Positions 57,114 to 64,000 of a stretch of 64,000 nt of DNA are shown here, piece by piece. This DNA is from Chrysoporthe austroafricana (Eukaryota > Ascomycota > Sordariomycetes > Diaporthales > Cryphonectriaceae). Position 1 is the first letter of the stretch; each line of letters starts with the position of its first letter. The notes beneath the pieces are model-generated. The model saw nothing but the letters and a program-made list of their open reading frames with translations. It was not told the DNA's origin and searched no databases. The DNA is taken from positions 4,216,001 to 4,280,000 of the forward strand of contig JYIP02000005.1 in NCBI GenBank assembly GCA_001051155.2, given 5' to 3'. Made by a program: the position numbers and the translations under genes.

Positions 57114-57540
57114 CGCAAGAATGTATCCTCACGAGGTCGCTCATGCATGCGGTAATCGATAGGTATGCCTGCATGGTGTATTAGAGGCTGACAGGCTCCG
57201 GCTCCCAGCTGAGTGAGGGTTACCGTAGTCGAGGGAGCGAACACGTTTGAGATTTGCGAGGCGCGAGTTGAATCGTCAGCAGTCAATCAAAAGACATGGC
57301 TCTTGGCTTCGTCACCCACTAACTGCAGCAGCCCTGATCCCGATTTCTAACTCGAGCAGCAGACTTCGCGCGGATATGAGCATCTCGCAAATTGCCTCGC
57401 TACGAAATACTGTTGTTTCTCGACGCAGAAAGGGGTATGGATGCTGGGAGTTTGGGGCCCGATGAGCGTGCGAAGCGGTCCGTAATATGCCACTTGCCGC
57501 GCTATCCACAAGCTTTAAGAATAGTATTTCAAAACGTTTT
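57114..57540. promoter_or_regulatory. Promoter of the mannosyltransferase gene up to the AT-rich border
   Basis: About 430 bp of normal composition between the minus-strand start codon and the abrupt AT-rich transition near 57515-57540. Confidence 0.45.
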
Positions 57541-57585
57541 CCAATTGAATAACAAAAATATTAATTATAACAATAACAGTATTAC

Positions 57586-57613
57586 TAATAATAATAATAA
57601 TAATAATAATAAG
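57586..57613. repeat. (TAA)n microsatellite
   Basis: About nine tandem TAA/ATA triplets at the edge of the AT-rich block. Confidence 0.9.
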
Positions 57614-57837
57614 TATATAAATTGAAAATCCTTTAAAAGAATTATAAATAAATTATTTTAATTATAATAATTTATATTTAAAGAATATTTAAATTATAAT
57701 TTATTATTTTTATTAATATAATATTATTATTATTATTTAATAAAAATTTTATTTTCTATTGCTTTTATACAAATTATATTGCTTTTTATATTATTTTAAA
57801 AATTTTATTTATTAATATAATTAATAATAAACGTAAT

Positions 57838-58048
57838 AGTAAACGTACTGAAATATATTATAAAGTTTAATTCTCTTAAGAAAGTAAATTACGCTAAAAT
57901 TATATCAAAGCATTATATAAGCCTCCTGATAAAAGTATAGCATTTATTTAGTAAATTCATTACGTATTTATTAAAGGATTTACTATTAATTTACTAAGCG
58001 AATCTACTATAAATTTACTACGTTTATAAGTTTTGCTATTAAGCATTC
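57838..58048 (-). repeat. Inverted partial copy of the 965-bp unit (its first ~210 bp)
   Basis: Read on the minus strand this matches the beginning of the units at 60967 and 61932: GCAAAAC near the start, then TTTACTAA-rich sequence, TTATATAATG, and an end at ATATATTTCAGTACGTTTA. Differences are mostly transitions. Confidence 0.8.
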
Positions 58049-58175
58049 ATTTAGTAAATTTATTACGTATTTACTAAAGGTAATAGTAAACGTATTGAAA
58101 TATATTATAAAGCATAGTTGTTTTAAGAAAATAAACTACGCTAAAAGCTTATTAAATATTATAAACGCTGTAGCA
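58049..58175 (-). repeat. Second, rearranged inverted partial copy of the same unit
   Basis: Shares the phrases TTTAGTAAATTTATTACG, AAACGTATTGAAATATATTA and AAACTACGCTAAAAGC with the copy just before it, but lacks part of the middle. Confidence 0.65.
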
Positions 58176-58405
58176 ATCTTAAGATAAACTATAAGGTTAA
58201 AGGGTTTATATTAGCAAAAACGGTATTAAATATAACTTTGAATACCGGAAACTTATTTGAACAAATATTTATAATATTCATAAGCCAATATAGCTATTAC
58301 TTAAAGGTATAATAAGGTCCAAGTAATACTTAGATTTATAACTGAAAAGCTATAATAATCTATCTAGTAAATATCCTATCCTTATATATCCGGCTTTTCA
58401 GTTCT

Positions 58406-58439
58406 GGACCGATAGGACCAATAGCGATTCTATCGGTCC
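58406..58439. repeat. Perfect 10-bp inverted repeat with 14-bp spacer
   Basis: GGACCGATAG at 58406-58415 is mirrored by CTATCGGTCC at 58430-58439. It is unusually GC-rich for its surroundings and could be a protein-binding palindrome or the relic of a transposon end. Confidence 0.85.
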
Positions 58440-58739
58440 AACCCTTAACTCTGGATTATGTAATCCTTATAGGTATTCCTTAGTAAAGTTATTATACGTT
58501 CTGTTTTGTTAGCCCCTTCCCGTTTTAATACGTTAGCCGACTATTTTCTATATTAAGTTATAATATTATTCCTTTCTTATCAATTGTCGTCTCTGATAAT
58601 TTTCCGTAAAGCCCTTATTAACCTCTTTTCCTCAATATCCTTTTCCTAATTAGGATATTTTGTAGAGTCGAAAAACGTTTCTATAAGAAAACGGATCAGA
58701 GCAATACTTTTTGGCTTACGGTTTTCTCCCGCTATTCCG

Positions 58740-59215
58740 AAATGCTTGCGTATTCTTCCTATTCGGACCGTAATCTTTTCTGTTACGTTTCGGAAGAGAA
58801 TTCTTTACGCTATGCCGAATGCATTCGCAGCAAACGGGGTAACTATAATATAGCAGGCTTTATTCCTATCCAGATATAACGGATCGTGAAATAGCATTCT
58901 CAGGTTAAAGCGGAATTGGATATTACTAAAGAGGAAGAGATATTGGCTAATACGAAAGTCTTTCGGTTGCGGAAGCAATATCGTTCGTAAGCCGAGAAAA
59001 TAGCTTGCGCAATATGTCGGAATCTGGATATTATTGAAGAGTTAGAGCGATTAGAGGCAAAGGAGGCGGAAGAAGAGCGCCGCAAGCCGAGACTGAGTAT
59101 TGCGCTTTGGAAGCCTTGGTTTCTGAAAGCCCTCTTCCGGAAGGTTTCGATCTAGACGCTATCTTGCAGCAGTTCAGTTCTGGTATCGACTGGGCTATTG
59201 CTAACCCGATTGCGG
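58740..59215 (+). pseudogene. Degraded TE-associated coiled-coil/Cys protein
   Basis: A largely continuous plus-strand frame reads LRYAECIRSKRGNY, then ILANTKVFRLRKQYRS, ICRNLDIIEELERLEAKEAE and EEERRK before changing frame near 59,110. This matches the layout of a common fungal transposon-linked protein: a Cys-x2-Cys head, an RLRKQ coiled coil and an acidic tail with a WAIANP-like segment, which is found in another frame at about 59,180. Stops are TAA/TAG. Confidence 0.55.
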
Positions 59216-59355
59216 GGCGTAAGGCTGCCCCGGATTTTTTTAATTATTTTTCTGGTTAATTAATCAGTTGCTTTTCCTAATATTTTTTGAATGCTTGCTA
59301 TGCATTATCCAAATTGCTGATTGGTTCTTAGCTATTTTCGCTTGAATGGAATCCT

Positions 59356-60966
59356 TTCTATTTGACCAAGTATTCTTTATATTTAGTTAATTCCCAATAT
59401 TTGAAGATTCGTTCGATTTCGTATTTTAGTTCGTTAATTTTAATTTGTATAGATTTGTCTATTTTAATTGCATTAAGTACTAGTTTGAAAAACGAAATAT
59501 GGAATAGCGGGTAGATTCTTATTCCGTAAAGCAGTACAAGTTTAAAATTTATATTTGAGATTTTCCTTAAAATCTTAAATAAGCTAAGTTTCTTATAATC
59601 TAGCAAATAAAAAGGTTTTATTATTCTAATATGCTTTTTTTATCGAACGAGATAGACTTTATCCTTTTCTTATAAAATTAGTCTTTTAATTCTTTTGGAA
59701 TTGGTATATCTCGTTATTCTTTCTTATATAAATTTCAGTTCTTCCTGAAATTCTTTTTGGACTTTCTTAATTTTCCGGATTCGTTTTCTTATTATTTCTG
59801 CATTTGCTCCTAATAGCTTGTTATAATAAGCTATCGGGTTATAGCTATAAAGTACGTAAAATAGTAATTTTTTTATTATGTTTATATTTGCACTATTATA
59901 TGCAAATTACGTTAATAATAGCAAATTAACCCAGTTATTTTATTCGTAATTTATATAATACTATAAATATTATTTAATAATCTAGTTAATTCGTTCTATT
60001 TATTTATTTATTTATAAATGGAATGCTATAAATATCTTTTATTATATTCTAAATAGCTTTATAAGTAAAATCCAGAAATTGAATACAAATTTCCTATTTT
60101 TATCGGAAATGATTTTTTTGAATATACTGTAATTAGCTATAACTATTTTCAAAAATATATATGCAAGATCTTCTGCTATGCTGCTTTTTTTATAAAAGAA
60201 GAAATAAGTATATTTGCTTAATTTGCAAATTATTATTAAAATACTATTATATTGCATTTTAATTAAAGGTTTTCGTAAAAAAGGTAGCTTAATAATAAAA
60301 TCCTAACTAATAGATTGCTAAATTATTTCTGGAATAAAGAGCAGTTAGAATAGTCTGTAAGGCTTGTAATATTCGATTTTGTTTTTCTTATAGTTATTGC
60401 ATTTTTGTAAGATTATTTCGATCTTTTTTTTCAATCTTGGAAAATTCTAATATTTTTTGATTTTTTCGTATATAGCTCTGATTCCTTAATAGCCGTATAC
60501 GAATGCATTATATATATATCTAATATATTCGTTTTGTTCTTCTATTATTATATTTTCTAGTTTCTTTCCGCTATTAGAGATTCTGATAATCGTATTAAGT
60601 TTTCTAGTTTCGTTTATAAAATTATTATTTTTATCTTATCGGAAAATATTCTGGAATTCTTTAAATTCTATATTCTAATAATCTGATTATTTGCTAAATG
60701 CATTTGTTCTGCCATTTTCGGATCTTTTATAATAAACAATCTTTAAATCAAATTATAAAAAGAATTTTGCCTATTTAACTTATTATTTATTCAGGACTTT
60801 TATTATTATAAATATTATTAGATTTTTATAATCGGAATGCATTATAATTTGATATTTAATTCCGATTAAATAGTATTGCTATTTCTCAAATGCCTTTACA
60901 ATTGCTATTAATTCCTTATCCGGGATGCTATAATTAAGTTCCGAGCCGTTTAACTTTTTTAAAAAA
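59356..60966 (-). pseudogene. Degraded Ty3/gypsy retrotransposon pol (RNase H, integrase, chromodomain lead-in)
   Basis: Minus-strand translation gives, in pol order: an RNase H segment at 60760-60966 (NYSIPDKELIAIVKAFE, HSDYKNLIIF), an integrase zinc-finger-type stretch at about 60385-60480 (YIRYIYNAFVYGY, IRAIYEKIKKY), an integrase core segment at 60042-60257 (LSKYTYFFFYKKSSIAEDLA, KIISDKNRKFVFNFW), and the integrase C-terminus at 59358-59606 (FKILRKISNINFKLVL, IYPLFHISFFKLV, ending YKEYLVK as in a chromodomain start). The reverse transcriptase and gag would lie beyond 60966, but the duplicated unit begins exactly there, so the element is truncated or interrupted. Many stops and frame losses make it non-functional. 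Confidence 0.82.
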
Positions 60967-61931
60967 TTGATAGCAAAACCTATAAACGAAGTGAATTCGT
61001 AATGGATTCGCTTGGTAAATCTATAGTAAATCCCTTAGTGAATACGCAATAAATTTACTAAATAGATGCTATACCCTTACCGGAAAGCTTATATAATGCC
61101 TTAATAGGCTTTAGCATAGTTCACTTTCTTGGAAAAACTATATTTCATAATATATTTCAGTACGTTTATTATTAATTAGTAGCTATGCTTTGCATGCCTT
61201 TGCTATATAATCGGGTTTCGATTATCGGCTTTATAAAGCAACGGCTCTTATAAGAATATCGGTCTTATAAAATAACGGCCTCTATAAAAGTATCAGCTTT
61301 GTAAAGTATCGGTTCTTATAAGAATATCGGTCTTATAAGATATCGGCTTCTATAGAAATAGCGCTTTTATAAGAAATATTATAATTATTTATTGACAATT
61401 CATTACTAATTTATTATAGCAATTACCGGTAATAATATTTTATTATTGCGGCTTATTAATTATATCGAGATCAAGTATTCTGCTTAGGTATATAAGTTTA
61501 TATAAGCCTTAAACGATTTTGAAAGGAAGGATTGGGTTATATCGGATATCAAGATTTTTTTCGAAATCGCGTATGCTTTTGTCGATTAGAAATTTTTGGC
61601 CGATCGATACGAAAAGGCGAAACAGAACCCTAAGGAAGCTAATGCATTTTTGCAGAAAGCAAAAGTATAAGTAATTAAGCAAAAATAGCCTTTATTGCTT
61701 AAGCGCTAGACTTAAGAAAGAAGAAAATCGAATTTCGATAAGAATTTATTTCAGTAAATAAGAAAGAATAATACGTTTTAAGAAGATTTTTCCAAATATT
61801 ACAAATTTCGAAAGCTTATTAAAGCGATAACGGAAAAAGAGCGATAATAAATGCTTATAGAAATGAACGAAAGCAAAAATACTTTTCGATTTAATAATTC
61901 GGAAAATCCGTTAAAAGAATTAACTTAATAA
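60967..61931 (+). repeat. 965-bp repeat unit, copy 1 (head-to-tail pair)
   Basis: Begins TTGATAGCAAAACC and ends where copy 2 begins. The first ~210 bp are the part also found inverted at 57838. Then come a short-period minisatellite and a degraded coding frame from 61530 (DWVISDIKIFFEIAYAF, EKAKQNPKEANAFLQKAK) whose only stops are TAA and TAG. It looks like a transposon terminus plus the start of an internal gene. It is cut off at 61931, while copy 2 continues further. Confidence 0.85.
61223..61375. repeat. Degenerate ~17-bp minisatellite inside unit copy 1
   Basis: About eight variants of TATCGGCTTTATAAAGA-like words (TATCGG/ACGG then CTTATAAGAA) follow one another. Confidence 0.75.
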
Positions 61932-62896
61932 TTGATGGCAAAACCTATAGACGAGGTAAATTCGTAATGGATTCGCCTGGTAAATCTATAATAAATCCCC
62001 TGGTAAATACGCAGTAAATTTATTAAGTAGATACTATACCTTTACCAGAAGGCCTATATAATGCCTTAATAGGCTTTAGCGTAATTCACTTTCTTGGAAA
62101 AACTATGCTTTATAATATATTTCAGTACGTTTATTATTAATTGGTAGCTACGCTTTGTACGCCTTTGCTGCGTAATCGGGTTTCGATTATCGGCTTTGTA
62201 AAATAACGGTTCTTGTAAGAATATCGGTTTTATAAGATAACGGCTTCTGTAAAGGTATCGGCTTTGTAAAATATCGGTTCCTATAAGAGTATCGATCCTA
62301 TAGGATATCGGCTTTTGTAAAAATAGCATTCCTGTAAGAGATATTATAATTATTTATCGATAATTCATTGCTAATTTACTATAGTAATTACCGGTAATAA
62401 TATTTTACTATTGCGGCTTATCGATTATATCGAAATCAAGTATCCCGCTTAGGTATATAAGTTTATATAAGCTTTGAACGACTCTGAGAAAAAGGATTGG
62501 GTTATATCGGATATTAAGATTTTTCTCGAAATCGCGTACGCTTTTATTGATTGGAAACTTTTGGCCGATTAATACGAAAAAGCGAAATAAAACCTTAGGG
62601 AAGCTAATGCATTTTTGCAGAAAGCAAAGGCATAAGTAATTAAGTAAGGATAGCTTTTATTGCTTAAGCGCTGGATTTAAAAAGGAAGAAAATCGAATTT
62701 CGATAAGAATTTATCTTAATAGATAAGAAAGAATAATATATTCTGGGAAGATTTTTCCAAATATTGCAAATTTTAATAGCTTGCCGAAGCAATAACGGAA
62801 AAGAAGCGACGATAAATGCTTATAGAAATAAATAAGAGCGAGAATATTTTTCGATTTAATAACCCGGAAAATCTATTAGAAAAATTAGCTTAGCAA
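61932..62896 (+). repeat. 965-bp repeat unit, copy 2
   Basis: Direct repeat of 60967-61931, aligned along its whole length with mostly C/T and G/A differences; for example TATAAACGAAGTG in copy 1 is TATAGACGAGGTA here. One codon that is TAG in copy 1 (61587-61589) is still TGG here, showing independent RIP. After 62896 the coding frame appears to continue (ENRKHYIFEYTNINSG), so this copy is less truncated than copy 1. Confidence 0.85.
62188..62337. repeat. Degenerate ~17-bp minisatellite inside unit copy 2
   Basis: The same array as at 61223-61375, with CTTGTAAGAA and CCTATAAGAG variants retained. Confidence 0.75.
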
Positions 62897-63355
62897 TAGT
62901 TTATCGAAAATCGAAAGCATTATATATTTGAATATACTAATATTAATAGCGGAATTAAATATATTTATTTATTATAATATTCGACCGAAAATTTAAATCC
63001 TAAATTTACTAATAAATCTGGGAATTCTTTAATTATAATAAGAAAAATAAATAAAAGCAAAAGAAAATAACCAATTCCAGGAAATAAGCATACCTTTTTC
63101 CCTTTAATAAAAACCCAGAATCGGAATGCTTCCAGATAAAGTTCTATTATAGCTATCCCGGCTAACTTTATAAATTTTATAGCAAAAAGCATATTAATGC
63201 CTTAATCGGGTTTATCGGATTATTCGCAGCTTTTCGGGGAAAAAGATTATAAAAAAAAAAGACTGGATAAAGGAAAATCGGATAATCTTATTATTATCCT
63301 TTAGAAATACCCGACCCTTTCTTTCCTAATTACTAGCCTATTAAATTAGTTTTTG

Positions 63356-64000
63356 CAGCGACCCGAAATGAAAGCAATTTACCAAAATGGCTTTATTTCG
63401 GAAAGGGCAGTATATATTGGGTTTAAGAAAATATTCCGATTGCAATAAGCTTTTAATATGCAAGCATTTCAATCGGAACTTACTAAAAAACCCTTTCCCG
63501 TTTCGGCCGCAAAATATTACGCTAGCAACAAATATCGTTTTACTAGACTAGCATTTCCTGATATTAAAGAACGTATCTGGCAAATATTTATATTAAGGGC
63601 AAGAAGTTAATTAGACTAAAGATTATTTTCGGGTCCCGAGCCGGATATTGAAATTGACTTTAATTTCCAAGAAGAACTGGTTAGTAAGCCAGATAGACTA
63701 CCGGATTTATCGGATTCTAGCAATAGTAAAAGCAATAATTCTCGAAACCTATTATTCGGCTATAAGTAACTTAAGGATTTCCGAGCTTATCGACTTAATT
63801 TACTTAAATTTATAGTATTGCCCATTAGTATTGATAAGGAATTTAAAAATACGGTTATAAGGCAATTCCGACTTTATAAGAATTAGAATAATTATATTAA
63901 TTTAATAATCGTATTTATTATAAATAGCAAAATTATTATCTAGAAAGACTTTTAAGTTTTTATAAATTAATATAAGATATATATAACCAAAAATGCAAAA
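63356..64000 (+). pseudogene. Unrecognised degraded frame, at least 215 codons, truncated by window end
   Basis: One reading frame runs without any shift from 63356 to the last base. It has eight stops, six TAA and two TAG and no TGA, as expected if CAA and CAG codons were turned into stops by C-to-T change. The peptide is protein-like (KPFPVSAAKYYASNKYRFTR, LAFPDIKERIWQIF, KEFKNTVIRQFRLYKN) and includes an acidic/Ser stretch (LPDLSDSSNSKSNNS). I do not recognise the family; a transposon-encoded gene is the best guess from context. The start is not visible. Confidence 0.6.

Larger units (their letters stand above)
57541..64000. mobile_element. AT-rich, RIP-mutated repeat block with nested transposon remnants (runs off window)
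   Basis: Composition falls abruptly to mostly A and T, and C/G are concentrated in islands. All long ancestral frames are broken by TAA/TAG stops, as expected when CAA/CAG codons lose C on the coding strand or TGG loses G. That is the footprint of RIP, a pre-meiotic fungal defence that mutates duplicated DNA. Within it lie a gypsy pol relic, a duplicated 965-bp unit, inverted partial copies, a coiled-coil ORF relic and an unrecognised frame, each listed separately. Segments not listed (58176-58400, 59216-59355, 62897-63355) hold AT-rich sequence without clear identity. In 62897-63355 the frame of the second unit copy appears to continue for a while. Confidence 0.9.

Noticed and set aside
57541..64000. 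AT-rich block considered as a centromere or mitochondrial insertion
   Set aside because: Recognisable gypsy and other transposon frames with RIP-type stops explain it; no mitochondrial genes are visible, and a centromere cannot be inferred from 6.5 kb.

Overview
The window looks like nuclear DNA of a filamentous ascomycete, most likely a sordariomycete. The evidence is short phase-consistent GT-AG introns with CTGAC/CTAAC-type branch sites, single-gene fungal housekeeping loci, and a terminal AT-rich block. That block holds transposon remnants whose frames are broken only by TAA and TAG, as expected after repeat-induced point mutation (RIP). Exon limits given here were worked out by hand from splice signals, reading phase and family resemblance. 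There is no prokaryotic-style operon, CRISPR array, rRNA gene or convincing intact tRNA.

Layout. 1-5.5 kb: the 3' part of a flavin monooxygenase, then a head-to-head pair, mitochondrial ATP synthase subunit 4 (-) and the ribosome-biogenesis factor NOC4 (+), and a possible small three-exon gene of unknown function (-). 5.5-13.4 kb: gene-poor, ending in a long pyrimidine-rich leader. 13.4-15.3 kb: a bZIP factor with a hydrophobic segment behind its zipper. 15.3-19 kb: gene-poor. 19-29 kb: a Sel1-repeat protein with long introns, a questin-oxidase-like protein, ribulose-phosphate 3-epimerase, a HAD phosphatase, and two small Cys-containing proteins that begin Met-Cys.

29.8-44.3 kb is the densest part: a Tpa1/Ofd1 prolyl hydroxylase, a DapA-family aldolase with an apparent GC-AG intron, a conserved fungal protein often named 'casein kinase II beta 2 subunit', a GFA-domain protein, an Mpv17/PMP22 protein with an altered C-terminus, ribosomal protein S15, the complex I 17.8-kDa subunit and the ER exchange factor SIL1. 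44.3-51.5 kb is gene-poor with simple repeats. 51.5-57.1 kb: a bHLH factor, peroxisomal membrane protein PMP4 and a CAP59/CMT1-type mannosyltransferase.

57.5-64 kb: composition drops abruptly to very AT-rich. This block holds a degraded Ty3/gypsy pol (RNase H, integrase, chromodomain lead-in), a 965-bp unit duplicated head to tail, inverted partial copies of the same unit, a TE-associated coiled-coil remnant, and an unrecognised 215-codon degraded frame running off the end. The mannosyltransferase gene sits within 0.5 kb of this probable heterochromatin border.

Functionally the genes are mostly independent housekeeping loci: mitochondrion (ATP4, complex I subunit, perhaps Mpv17), ribosome (NOC4, S15, and Tpa1, which modifies a ribosomal protein), ER folding (SIL1), peroxisome (PMP4) and pentose phosphate pathway (epimerase). 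No biosynthetic cluster is evident, although two oxidative-metabolism enzymes (flavin monooxygenase, questin-oxidase-like) are present about 21 kb apart. I found no clear undescribed multi-gene system. The best leads are the ATF6-like layout of the bZIP, the pair of small Met-Cys proteins, and the nested, RIP-mutated repeat block.
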